Positions 35,941 through 45,381 of a DNA stretch of 64,000 nt are shown here, in pieces. The DNA comes from Petunia secreta (Eukaryota; Streptophyta; Magnoliopsida; Solanales; Solanaceae). A program made the position numbers and the translations under genes. The notes under the pieces are model-generated. The model did no database searches, was not told where the DNA came from, and worked only from the letters and a program-made list of their open reading frames with translations. Positions within the stretch are counted from its first letter, which is position 1. Every line of letters starts with the position of its first letter. The DNA is taken from contig JARKIP010000017.1 in assembly GCA_029990175.1 (NCBI GenBank), positions 14,340,001 to 14,404,000 on the forward strand. Direction: 5' to 3'.

Positions 35941-37752
35941 TCACAAGTAGGTTAGCTTAACAAGAAAGGGTGCAAGGTGTGTGGAAAACACACTCTTGTG
36001 ATAGAGCCAAGCATCAATACCTAATAAAAAATGTATGTCCCCAAAGGAGACAACAAGGTCTTGGCTCGACAAGATCAAGCACCCAATTTCAAAACAAGCA
36101 AAGAGATCAAAGTCATGCAACATGTAGCAATCAAATGTCCTATGACCCCTAAGCTTGCTATCAACACACCAAGCCTTTAAATCAATTTTATCATAATGTG
36201 ACACATCGGCTTTGGCATGCTCAACACTCAAGGTGTGCTCAACATATGGGATGGAGTAAGTAAAATAGTTCAATTCACAACTAACATCGACTACTCCACT
36301 CCCCTTCTTAATAGCATTCTTACACACACCGAGAGGTACCTCCTCACCTCCCAATTCAACCCCAAGACAATCCTCCTTTTTGGGCAAACTCCAACAGAAG
36401 GTCTCTAAAATAGGTCCTTCATCATTATAGTCCACACAACGAAAGCTAGGACTACTAGAAGACATGTCAACACGACCAATACCAAGACCACTCTCCTCAC
36501 TTGAAGTTCCAAACGTTGGATCATCCATAGAGCCTAACTTAACAAACCATGGAGGTTCGACTCTACTACCGACCCTAGTCCGATACAATTCACCACCACA
36601 AATGAGATTGCCTTCAAACATTAGAAATGTAAAAGCATGCACCTCAAATTCATGGTCACACAAGAGCATGGTATCAAGACTAGGTCCTTCACTCTCACTC
36701 GAGGAGTCATCGAAAATAAATTGATCCATCTCACATTCTAGAGACTCCTCAAGATCAACTCCAACCTCACTACGACACAAGGGACCACCACTACCAATTA
36801 AGCAATCAAAGGGAAGAATAAGATTATCATGCAATTCATCTTCTCCTTTATCAAATATAGGTGGGGTGTCATAACAAGGTTCACAAACAAGGTCAACTAC
36901 GACATCTTCACTAAAGAAAGGTTCAATGAAAACCGAGCTCACATCATGATGTGGCTTTTCAACCCTCTCAACTAGTGGTTCAATTTCACACACAAGTTGA
37001 CCCGAAGGCTCTACACTAGTTGCAAACACATTGTAATCATACAAATCATCAACTAGCCTAGAGTTTTCACAAATGATATCACAAGACAAGGAAGTATCAT
37101 GCTCAAGGAAGGAAGAACTAACACATACCTTTGAGTGGCCATTTTGCTCACTCAATGCACTTGAAGTGTCATGAATGTCTCCACCTTGTAGCTCACATTC
37201 GACATCTCCTTCACCTTGTCTTTCCATCTTGGAACATGGTTGAGGCTCCATCGGTTTGCCTCCAAGAATACCTACACAAGTACTCAAACAAGTAGAAGAA
37301 AAAGATAAAAGATTAAGGTTAGAATAAGGGGTGCCCTCACTCTCAATTTTTCTTTTTCCCTCTTTCTTTTCCCTCATTTTTTTTCCAAGGTCGGGTGTAG
37401 ATTCGGGTGGTGACAACCCACTCACGTCACTCAACACAACCTCTCCTTTTTCCACTCGAGAGTTGTCACCGGTCGCTCCCTTACTCCTCTCTATTTTTTG
37501 TCTCTCAAATTTGGGTGAATTGGGACGAGGCCCAAGAATACCCATGGCCGGAGTAGGTGGACTCTTCACGTCAACCCGGAATCTAGAACTAGGAGACTCA
37601 TCACTTGATGCCTCCTTCTTCTTCGTTGGCGAACCACTCGGCTTTAGAAGTGGCTTCGGGTTCACCTTGTTGGCATTTGCCAACTCTTTTGTAGCACTAG
37701 TCCCACCATTGCTTGTGTTTGTAGGACTTCTTGTTTGCACATTGTTGCCCAT
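35941..37752 (-). CDS. Element A ORF2, conserved protein of unknown function (603 aa)
   Basis: An intact 603-codon frame. The N-terminal third is Ser/Pro/Lys-rich and low complexity. The rest is acidic, with conserved blocks: EPLVERVEKPHHDVSS (about residues 257-272), CYDTPPIFDKGEDEL, FEGNLICGGELYRTRV, VEPPW and, near the C-terminus, WLYHKSVFST. The same blocks occur in the same order in element C (57443-59329). I recognise no catalytic motif, membrane segment or known domain. The start overlaps the end of ORF1 by 91 bp in another frame, so it could be the downstream part of one polyprotein separated by a frameshift. Carriage by two separate non-autonomous elements suggests a role in their life cycle, or an ancient captured gene. 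Confidence 0.7.
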   Translation of the reverse strand: MGNNVQTRSPTNTSNGGTSATKELANANKVNPKPLLKPSGSPTKKKEASSDESPSSRFRVDVKSPPTPAMGILGPRPNSPKFERQKIERSKGATGDNSRVEKGEVVLSDVSGLSPPESTPDLGKKMREKKEGKRKIESEGTPYSNLNLLSFSSTCLSTCVGILGGKPMEPQPCSKMERQGEGDVECELQGGDIHDTSSALSEQNGHSKVCVSSSFLEHDTSLSCDIICENSRLVDDLYDYNVFATSVEPSGQLVCEIEPLVERVEKPHHDVSSVFIEPFFSEDVVVDLVCEPCYDTPPIFDKGEDELHDNLILPFDCLIGSGGPLCRSEVGVDLEESLECEMDQFIFDDSSSESEGPSLDTMLLCDHEFEVHAFTFLMFEGNLICGGELYRTRVGSRVEPPWFVKLGSMDDPTFGTSSEESGLGIGRVDMSSSSPSFRCVDYNDEGPILETFCWSLPKKEDCLGVELGGEEVPLGVCKNAIKKGSGVVDVSCELNYFTYSIPYVEHTLSVEHAKADVSHYDKIDLKAWCVDSKLRGHRTFDCYMLHDFDLFACFEIGCLILSSQDLVVSFGDIHFLLGIDAWLYHKSVFSTHLAPFLVKLTYL

Positions 37753-38373
37753 GGAATGAAGTTCTCGATCCTTGCTCCTTTGACATCCAAAGAAGGTGCA
37801 CTAGTAGGCACTTGGCTCTTCGCCCGGTAAGGCACAAAGTCATAAACTCTTTGCCCTACGCCCACAAGATACGCACCCTTCACCACATTATATTGCACCC
37901 TCTTCCCGTCCAACCACCGGTCACCTATCCACACATCAACATGACGCATGTGATACACATCACACCACACATAGCATTTATAGTTCCTATGAGATATGAG
38001 TACCCGAGCCTCCTTAGAAACCCACACTCCATCATACTCATAAGGATGCTCTAGCTTATGGCATGGTATCCTAAGCCTATCAACCAAAGAGGTGCTAATA
38101 CAATTGGCATCGGTACCACCAATCTTGAGCAAGTATCCTCCAATACCATCTACCTCAACAACGAACCTACATCTACCCAAGTTTTGTAGATTGGCATCCA
38201 AGTGAGAACTTGAATGCCCACAAATGTCAACTCCGACAACTTGGGTCTTCCTTATCCCTCCACTAGTGGCAACACCACTAGAACAACCTCCACTTCCCGT
38301 CACTCTCCCAACGTTAGCAATGTTGTTGGAAGTCAAGGAAGGATCCTTGCCATGGAACCCATAAGTGCCTCTC
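37662..38373 (-). pseudogene. Element A ORF1, 3' part: protease-like domain without the DSG motif
   Basis: This frame continues in phase from the part at 45910-46533 on the other side of element B. It encodes a stretch that aligns with the retroviral-type protease of elements B and E by pattern (CISTSLVDRLRIPCHKLEHP, then VWCDVYHMRHVDVWIGDRWL against the DVVPMQACHLLLGRPW block of B). The catalytic DSGS is replaced by GGTDANC, so proteolytic activity is unlikely. Downstream residues (RVYDFVPYRAKSQVP) are unassigned. It ends at a stop at 37662-37664. Confidence 0.55.
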
Positions 38374-39124
38374 TGATGCAGCCCGAACACGTGCTGATCA
38401 AGTGTTCGATCCACCGAGGAGACCGATGACAAGAAGCCAAGCCAAGCTGCTGCACGATGTGCATGTTCACTTAGCCTGGCCGAAGGAAAACAATTGCTCC
38501 GAAGCTGAGTGGCCGAGCTCAAGAATCGAAGGCATTATCTTCAGATTTGAGCCCGATGGCAAAGTGACTGAGGACAATGAGCTCGAAGACAATTGAGCGT
38601 CCGAAGGCAACAAGTGTGTTCGAGCAGACAATCGAGAACCGAAGCCAAAGCTTACCGAAGTCAAAGTCTGCCGAACACAAGTTAATTCAGCCCTGCGTGG
38701 CTTATTTCTATTGGTCGCCTGTGACCCTTTTACTAGTTTACCCTTAGTATTTCCTATATAAACCTTGTTTCCTTTCATTGTAGATAGCTAGTTTTTGAAT
38801 ATTGATGAATTGAATGAAAGTGCCGAGCACATTTCTTCTTGTCTCTGTCGTGAGCAAAACCCCGGTGAGGGCTTTTAAGGACTTGTGGCTTTCGGTTAAT
38901 CCGATTGAACATTCCTCTTGATCATTCAGTTTGCAAGAGGCAATGTTCTCTTGAGGATTGTTGCATAGTATAGGTGATCCTTGTATCCCTTTCGATTGAG
39001 CTTTGAGACAGGTTCCTCACTGTTCTTTCGAAAGAAGCAAGTTTTGTCTTGCTTCTATCTTTTATCTTTCTTGTTTTTCTTCCGCGTTTGTGCTTAGCAA
39101 TTCCTTCGGATTTGCATTGCACCA
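38374..39124 (+). repeat. Element B 5' LTR (751 bp)
   Basis: TGATGCAGCCCGAACACG to TTGCATTGCACCA. TATATAA is at 38755-38761. It carries a copy of the pol C-terminal codons (38402-38596) because pol overlaps the LTR. Confidence 0.95.
38755..38761 (+). promoter_or_regulatory. LTR TATA box, element B
   Basis: CTATATAAACC in the 5' LTR, repeated at 45540-45546 in the 3' LTR. Transcription probably starts about 30 bp downstream. Confidence 0.6.
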
Positions 39125-39127
39125 TCT

Positions 39128-39139
39128 TGGTATCAGAGC
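39128..39139 (+). other. Primer binding site, element B
   Basis: TGGTATCAGAGC, three bases after the LTR, matching initiator tRNA-Met. Confidence 0.95.
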
Positions 39140-40329
39140 ACGGCTTGAGTTTGTTCTTACAACCTCAATCCTGTTCATTATCTTCGTGCGTTTTTGTGTC
39201 TGTTTCCTTTTCGTGTTCTTGATTTGGTTTTGTTACTGTTGGTGTTGTTATTTTACAAAAAAAAAAAAGTGTTAAAAGAAAAATTCAAAAATTGTGTTTG
39301 ATTATAGGTTGTTTGGGAAAAACAACCATTGATTCTTGTTCACCATCGAGTTCTGAATCCAACGAGTACCCGACGTACCAATTTCGTGACTAGGGTTTCT
39401 TGGTGAATTTTGGACTGTTTTGAGCTTTAATGGTGACTGAAAACTCGAACCCCACTGTGTTTGGAAGAAACCGGTGAAGATTGGTGGTTCTTGAGTGATT
39501 TGGGTTTGTTTGTTGCTTAAAAATTGAAGTTCTCAGTTTACAATCGATGTCCGTACGCCGGAAAATTGTTACAATCGTAACAGTGTACGACTCGAACGAG
39601 CTGGTTCTTAGCTCGAAGAATTTGCTGAATTCCTCCGATGCTGTTGAAACCGGAGTCGATAAAGCAACTCAGATCTGTTGAATTTCGTGGTCAGTGAACC
39701 GAAGTTGTTGTGTCCGTACGCCGGAGCAAAGGTCACTGTTCCATTGAAGAAGAAAGGCGTTAAAATTTTAACATCAAAACCCCAGGTGAAAATTGTCGGC
39801 TGAAAAAGGAAAGTGGATAAGGTAAAACCCTATCCGTACCAAGGAGGGACCACTCTTGTACGGACAGGAGTGGGTGTGATCGAAAAAGATTCCAAAAGGG
39901 AATCAAAGGGTAGATTCTCCTAGGTTCTCACTTCCTTTCGTGTCAAAATTCTAGTTGGTGGATCTTTTGAGTAATCATCCTACTCGAGGTCGTACTAACT
40001 CTTTTAAGCTGATAGGAATTCGTGCGAAGGGGTGACCGAAGTCCAAACTTTCGTAGAAATTCTTTTGACTCCCCGAGCTCAGTTAAAAAGCGTCCGTTCC
40101 ATCGAGTCGAACATCACTTCACTCTTCCCGAAGAGGCAGTGACTATTGTCGAACTGAAGGATCTTAGAGGACCGATCAATTGGACGAGCCACTGTTAACA
40201 AGTCCTTGAGTGATCAAAAACCGAACCCATAAATTGAGTGGACCCGAGCGCCACCCATCAAAGGTGAGGGAGTGTGTGAGGTAATTTCTAACCCTAACAT
40301 TTGTTTGATCTTTGACTTGTGCAGGTACC
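39140..40329 (+). other. Element B leader
   Basis: About 1.19 kb without a gene. GTCCGTACGCCGG occurs twice (near 39548 and 39710) and a reverse GTACGGACAG near 39857. CCGAAG and CTCGAA words are frequent. It ends in TTGTGCAGGTACC before the gag ATG; the CAG/GT there could act as splice-type signals. Confidence 0.6.
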
Positions 40330-41874
40330 ATGGCTGGAAACGATGGCAAAAGCATTGAGAAGCCCGAGTTGTCGTTAGCCGATCTCATGGCTGCGATACA
40401 AAGTGTCAGTGCCGATGTAAGAGGAGTGAGTGCTCGAGTAGCTAACCTCGAGCAGGGAAGTGCGTCCGTGACCAAAAATGGGTCCGGCGCTGGAACGAGC
40501 GAATCCACTCCGATGAAACCTGAGCTGTATGCTGAGCTTCTTCGACAACATCAGTTGACGAGTGAAGCAATTCGAAGAGAGCTTAACTTGGGCAATCCCC
40601 AAGCACAACAAAACTTGGGCAATCCCCAAGCTGGAAATCAAAACTTGGGCATTCCCCGAGGAGAGAGGTTACCACTTCCAAGGGCCCGAAGAGACCTTGG
40701 TGCTGTAACCGAAGAGATTGATGAAGAGGAATTTCCCGAGGACGAATATGAGCGTGAGCCGCCATTCGCTCAACGAAGGCAAGCTCACCGAGGACGTGGA
40801 AATTTCCGAGGTCGAGGCCGAGGCGCAAATGTTGAAAGAAATATTGAGCGTGAGGCTAATGATCGAGAAGATGAGTTTCCCGAACAGGCTAGAGCTGTTC
40901 GAGACTCAAACTTGAACAGTGTCAAGATCACTATTCCACCCTTTAAAGGAACTAGTGATCCCGATGAGTATCTTGAATGGAAGCTTAAAATGGAGCGCAT
41001 CTTTGAAACCAATGAGATGACCGATGAGAGAAAAGCTGCCCATGCCATTGCTTCGTTCGAAGCTTATGCATCAACGTGGTGGGAATCTGACAAGAGGCAT
41101 AGACGAAGGAATGACTATCCCGAAGTCAATACTTGGCCACAATTAAGAAGAGCAATGGATGCTAAGTATTTGAGTGCCAAGTACAGGCAGACTCAAATGC
41201 AAAAGCTCTATGAGTTAAAGCAAGGGTCCAAGTCTGTCCAAGAGTACCACGATGAGTTCGAAAAGGTTCGATTGAATCTTGATCTGGTCGAAGACGAAGA
41301 GCAAGCCATTATCAGATTCAAAAATGGCTTGGCTAGGGATGTGTCATCTCAATTGAGGCTCCACGTGTATCACACGTTGGGAGATCTGTTCGATGCTGCC
41401 ACCGAAGCTGAAAAATTGGTGAAAGACGACAAGGAAAACCGGTATCGAGGAGTCACTACTTCTACTCCTTTGAACCGAAGTAAAGAATGGAAGAGTCCAA
41501 ACCAAGCAAGTGCTAGCACTGTTCGAGATTCGAAGAGACCCTTCGAAAGAGGCGTGACCGGTAACCAACCAAGAGAAGTGGGAGGTAAAGTGCAACTAAA
41601 CTCTCCAAGTGCTTCAAACATTCAGTGTCATAAATGTAGAGGTTATGGTCACATGGCAAAAGAGTGTCCAACTCGCAAAGTTATGCTTCTACTCGAAGAT
41701 GGAACCGTCCATGAGCAAGCGAGTGACATCGAGGAGGAAATTATCGAGGAGACTGATCGAGCTGAAGTTGATGATGATCATGAGGCTGCCGAAGCTGATC
41801 ATCCGGAAATGTTTCTTGTGGTTCGAAGGAATTTGAGCTGCATGACTCTTGAAGAAGAGGACAACCAAAGATAA
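40330..41874 (+). CDS. gag: gag of element B (514 codons, ends at an in-frame TAA)
   Basis: The start ATG at 40330 opens MAGNDGKS; the upstream in-frame TTG is unlikely. A short repeated peptide QNLGNPQA lies around residues 86-107, followed by an Arg/Gly-rich stretch (RGRGNFRGRGRG). The retrotransposon gag domain spans about 200-360 (PPFKGTSDPDEYLEWKLKME, YASTWWES, KLYELKQGSKSVQEYHDEFE) and a CCHC knuckle 433-446 (CHKCRGYGHMAKEC). It forms the particle shell and binds element RNA. The TAA at 41872-41874 is followed in the same frame by NLFHARCRVRGK and the protease. In element E the matching codon is GAG (Glu) in RENLFRA, so the stop here looks like one point mutation in a gag-pol frame. Confidence 0.9.
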   Translation: MAGNDGKSIEKPELSLADLMAAIQSVSADVRGVSARVANLEQGSASVTKNGSGAGTSESTPMKPELYAELLRQHQLTSEAIRRELNLGNPQAQQNLGNPQAGNQNLGIPRGERLPLPRARRDLGAVTEEIDEEEFPEDEYEREPPFAQRRQAHRGRGNFRGRGRGANVERNIEREANDREDEFPEQARAVRDSNLNSVKITIPPFKGTSDPDEYLEWKLKMERIFETNEMTDERKAAHAIASFEAYASTWWESDKRHRRRNDYPEVNTWPQLRRAMDAKYLSAKYRQTQMQKLYELKQGSKSVQEYHDEFEKVRLNLDLVEDEEQAIIRFKNGLARDVSSQLRLHVYHTLGDLFDAATEAEKLVKDDKENRYRGVTTSTPLNRSKEWKSPNQASASTVRDSKRPFERGVTGNQPREVGGKVQLNSPSASNIQCHKCRGYGHMAKECPTRKVMLLLEDGTVHEQASDIEEEIIEETDRAEVDDDHEAAEADHPEMFLVVRRNLSCMTLEEEDNQR

Positions 41875-44800
41875 AACCTCTTTCATGCCCGATGTCGAGT
41901 GAGGGGAAAGGTGTGTTCGATGATCATTGATTCTGGTAGTTGTGCCAATGTAGTGAGCCAAACTTTGGTTTCACAAATGGGATTACCTACGATGAAGCAT
42001 CCCCACCCTTACAAGTTACAATGGCTGAATGAGTGTGGAGAATTGAGAGTTGTCAAACAAGTGTGGATCAAGTTCAAAATCGGAGAGTATCAAGATGAAA
42101 TGATATTCGATGTGGTTCCGATGCAAGCTTGTCATTTGCTATTGGGTCGACCATGGCAGTATGACCGAACAGCTGTTCACAATGGCAGATCCAACACTTA
42201 CACTGTGAAGCTCGATGGGAAGAGTTTCGTACTCAAACCCTTGTCTCTAAAACAAGTCACCGAGGACTATAAACGAATGAAAGAATTGAAAGAAGCGGCC
42301 AAAGCTAAGCTTCCGATAGGAGCAAAATTGGGGCCCGAAGAGACAAACTCACCGACCGAAGTGAAAGGAATTTGTGCAATCATGCAACCCGGTGAGATCT
42401 TACGAGGCAACGACCACGGTCAGATGATGATTTGCCTCGTGCACAAGGGTATCTTTCTAAACTCTAATGATGATTTTTCTAATGATAACTCTTTGCCTTT
42501 GTTTGTACGTAAAGTTTTGCAGGACTTCGAGGACATGTTTCTCGAGGAAATGCCAGGTGGATTACCTCCGTTGAGAGGAATCGAGCACCAAATTGACTTC
42601 GTGCCAGGGTCTCAAATCCCTAACAAACCTGCATACCGGTGTAATCCCGAAGACACCAAAGAGCTCCAACGACAGGTTGATGAATTGCTGAACAAGGGCC
42701 TCGTTCGAGAGAGCTTGAGTCCTTGCGCCGTTCCAGTTATCCTTGTCCCGAAGAAGGATGGAACATGGCGAATGTGTGTTGACTGTCGAGCAGTCAACAA
42801 AATAACGGTAAAGTATCGTCATCCTATTCCTCGATTAGATGACATGCTAGATGAGTTAAGTGGTTCTTCATGCTTTTCGAAGATAGACCTCAGGTCCGGT
42901 TACCACCAGATCCGAATGAAACCCGGAGACGAGTGGAAAACCGCATTCAAGACCAAATTCGATCTCTATGAATGGTTGGTGATGCCTTTTGGCTTATCCA
43001 ATGCACCGAGCACATTCATGCGATTGATGAACCATGTGCTCAAAACGTTCATAAACAAGTTCGTTGTCGTTTATTTCGATGACATACTTGTTTATAGCAG
43101 AACCGTGGATGAACATGTCGACCACCTAAGGCAAGTGCTCGAAAAGCTTCGAGAAGAGAAGTTGTATGCCAACTTCAAGAAATGCGCCTTCGGTGTCGAT
43201 CGTGTAGTCTTTCTTGGATTCGTTGTCAGTGCTAATGGTGTCGAAGTCGACGAATCAAAAGTCGAAGCCATCAAAGATTGGCCAACTCCAACCTCGGTAT
43301 CACAAGTTCGTAGCTTCCATGGCATAGCTAGCTTTTACCGAAGGTTTGTTCGTGATTTTAGCACCGTGGCCACTCCTTTAACCGAGCTGGTGAAGAAAGA
43401 CAATCCATTTGTGTGGGGAGAGTCCCAAGAGAGGGCTTTCCAAGAGTTGAAACGGAGGCTTTGTTCTGCCCCGTTGTTGCAACTCCCTGACTTCGGCAAA
43501 GCATTCGAAGTCGAGTGTGATGCGTCTGGAGTTGGGATCGGAGGAGTACTGATGCAAGATTCGAAGCCGATCGCTTACTTTAGCGAAAAGCTTAAGGGTG
43601 CAGCCTTGAATTACTCAACGTACGACAAGGAACTGTATGCCCTCGTTCGAGCACTCGCCCATTGGCAGCATTATTTGTGGCCTCGAGAATTTGTGATCAA
43701 AAGCGATCATGAGTCCTTGAAACATCTCCGAGGTCAGGAGAAATTGAATCGAAGACATGCCAAGTGGGTTGAATTTATTGAAAGCTTTCCCTATGTAATT
43801 CATTACAAAAAGGGAAAAGATAATGTTGTGGCCGATGCGCTATCAAGGAAATTTGCCATAGCGACCACTCTCGCCTCTAGGCTCATGGGATTCGAAAGCA
43901 TCAAGTCGATGTACGAGGACGATCCCAAGCTGAAATGTGTTCGAGACGCAATCTTGAGTGGCCGAAAGGTTGAGAAATATCAGTGGCATGATGGCTACCT
44001 CTTCAAAAATGGGAGGGTTTGTGTGCCAGTGTCATCGTGGAGAGAGCTCTTAGTTCGAGAAGCTCATTCCGGTGGACTGATGGGACACTTCGGTGTCGAC
44101 AAAACTCTTGGTATCTTGACCGAGCAGTTCCATTGGCCCAAAATGCAACGAGATGTGGAAAAGCTTTGCAACGCTTGTCTCGTTTGCAAGAAAGCAAAAT
44201 CGAAGTCCAACCCTCATGGTTTGTACACCCCGTTGCCTGTGCCTGATCGACCTTGGGTTGATATATCTATGGACTTTGTCTTGGGGTTACCGAGGTCGGG
44301 GGGAGGACATGATAGCATCTTCGTTGTGGTTGACCATTTTTCAAAAATGGCTCACTTTATTCCTTGCAAAAAGTGTGATGATGCACAGCATGTAGCTACA
44401 TTGTTTGTTTCTAACGTGTTAAAATTGCATGGTGTACCTCGTACTATTGTGAGTGATCGAGACTCGAAGTTCTTGAGTCATTTTTGGAAGTGTTTGTGGG
44501 GTGCCCTCGGCACCAAGCTACTATTCTCGACGTCTCACCATCCTCAGACTGATGGACAGACCGAGGTAGTTAACCGAACCTTGGGATCGTTGCTTCGGGC
44601 AATGACCAAAGGGAAGGTTGGAAACTGGGCTGATCGTTTGCCCATGATGGAGTTCGCATACAATCGAACGATGCATAGAATGATCAACATGACCCCGTTT
44701 GAATGTGTGTATGGCTTTAATCCTCTGATTCCACTTGATTTAACCCCATTGCCTCGAGATTCTATTCTTGATTTTGAAGGTACTCGACGAGCAGCTGCCT

Positions 44801-45381
44801 TGATCGAATTGCATGCAAAGGTGAAGAAGAACCTCGAGGAGGCCTATGCAAAGGTTGCCTTAAAGAAAAACAAGGGGCGTAAAAAGTTGGAATTAAAGAA
44901 GGGAGATTGGGTTTGGGTTCACTTCCGAAAGGAACGCTTCCCGAACCAAAGGAAAGGAAAGTTGGCTCCTCGAGGGGATGGTCCATTTCAAGTGTTGACC
45001 AAGATCAACAACAATGCTTACGTGATCGACCTCCCTGGTGAGTATAACGTGTCCAACACCTTTAATGTTGCTGACTTAGTTCCTTGTGTTGTAGGTCCAA
45101 CTTCGGAGGACGAGGAGGGCTTGATTTCGAGGACGAAATCTTCTCAAGAAGGGGAGGATGATGCAGCCCGAACACGTGCTGATCAAGTGTTCGATCCACC
45201 GAGGAGACCGATGACAAGAAGCCAAGCCAAGCTGCTGCACGATGTGCATGTTCACTTAGCCTGGCCGAAGGAAAACAATTGCTCCGAAGCTGAGTGGCCG
45301 AGCTCAAGAATCGAAGGCATTATCTTCAGATTTGAGCCCGATGGCAAAGTGACCGAGGACAATGAGCTCGAAGACAATTGA
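41875..45381 (+). CDS. pol: pol of element B: protease, RT, RNase H, integrase
   Basis: Open from the codon after the gag stop to TGA at 45379-45381. An in-frame GTG at 41899 begins the numbering used here (1160 aa). Protease motif DSGS at 11-14. RT about 270-440 with YFDD at 392-395. RNase H acidic residues D541, E578, D603 and D646. Integrase zinc region H723, H730, C757, C760, and catalytic D792, D853 (SDRDSKF), E889 (TDGQTEVVNRT). The C-terminal block RKERFPNQRKGKLAPRGDGP is followed by a tail whose last 74 codons lie in the 3' LTR. These enzymes make cDNA and insert it. No other disablement is visible; without its own start codon, expression would need stop read-through or re-initiation. 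Confidence 0.92.
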   Translation, partial: NLFHARCRVRGKVCSMIIDSGSCANVVSQTLVSQMGLPTMKHPHPYKLQWLNECGELRVVKQVWIKFKIGEYQDEMIFDVVPMQACHLLLGRPWQYDRTAVHNGRSNTYTVKLDGKSFVLKPLSLKQVTEDYKRMKELKEAAKAKLPIGAKLGPEETNSPTEVKGICAIMQPGEILRGNDHGQMMICLVHKGIFLNSNDDFSNDNSLPLFVRKVLQDFEDMFLEEMPGGLPPLRGIEHQIDFVPGSQIPNKPAYRCNPEDTKELQRQVDELLNKGLVRESLSPCAVPVILVPKKDGTWRMCVDCRAVNKITVKYRHPIPRLDDMLDELSGSSCFSKIDLRSGYHQIRMKPGDEWKTAFKTKFDLYEWLVMPFGLSNAPSTFMRLMNHVLKTFINKFVVVYFDDILVYSRTVDEHVDHLRQVLEKLREEKLYANFKKCAFGVDRVVFLGFVVSANGVEVDESKVEAIKDWPTPTSVSQVRSFHGIASFYRRFVRDFSTVATPLTELVKKDNPFVWGESQERAFQELKRRLCSAPLLQLPDFGKAFEVECDASGVGIGGVLMQDSKPIAYFSEKLKGAALNYSTYDKELYALVRALAHWQHYLWPREFVIKSDHESLKHLRGQEKLNRRHAKWVEFIESFPYVIHYKKGKDNVVADALSRKFAIATTLASRLMGFESIKSMYEDDPKLKCVRDAILSGRKVEKYQWHDGYLFKNGRVCVPVSSWRELLVREAHSGGLMGHFGVDKTLGILTEQFHWPKMQRDVEKLCNACLVCKKAKSKSNPHGLYTPLPVPDRPWVDISMDFVLGLPRSGGGHDSIFVVVDHFSKMAHFIPCKKCDDAQHVATLFVSNVLKLHGVPRTIVSDRDSKFLSHFWKCLWGALGTKLLFSTSHHPQTDGQTEVVNRTLGSLLRAMTKGKVGNWADRLPMMEFAYNRTMHRMINMTPFECVYGFNPLIPLDLTPLPRDSILDFEGTRRAAALIELHAKVKKNLEEAYAKVALKKNKGRKKLELKKGDWVWVHFRKERFPNQRKGKLAPRGDGPFQVLTKINNNAYVIDLPGEYNVSNTFNVADLVPCVVGPTSEDEEGLISRTKSSQEGEDDAARTRADQVFDPPRRPMTRSQAKLLHDVHVHLAWPKENNCSEAEWPSSRIEGIIFRFEPDGKVTEDNELEDN
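45146..45158 (+). other. Polypurine tract, element B
   Basis: AAGAAGGGGAGGA directly before the 3' LTR. It is also read as coding sequence (QEGED) because pol continues through it. Confidence 0.9.

Noticed and set aside
38402..38596. Separate small gene in the 5' LTR of element B
   Set aside because: It is the duplicated C-terminal tail of pol that lies inside both LTRs.
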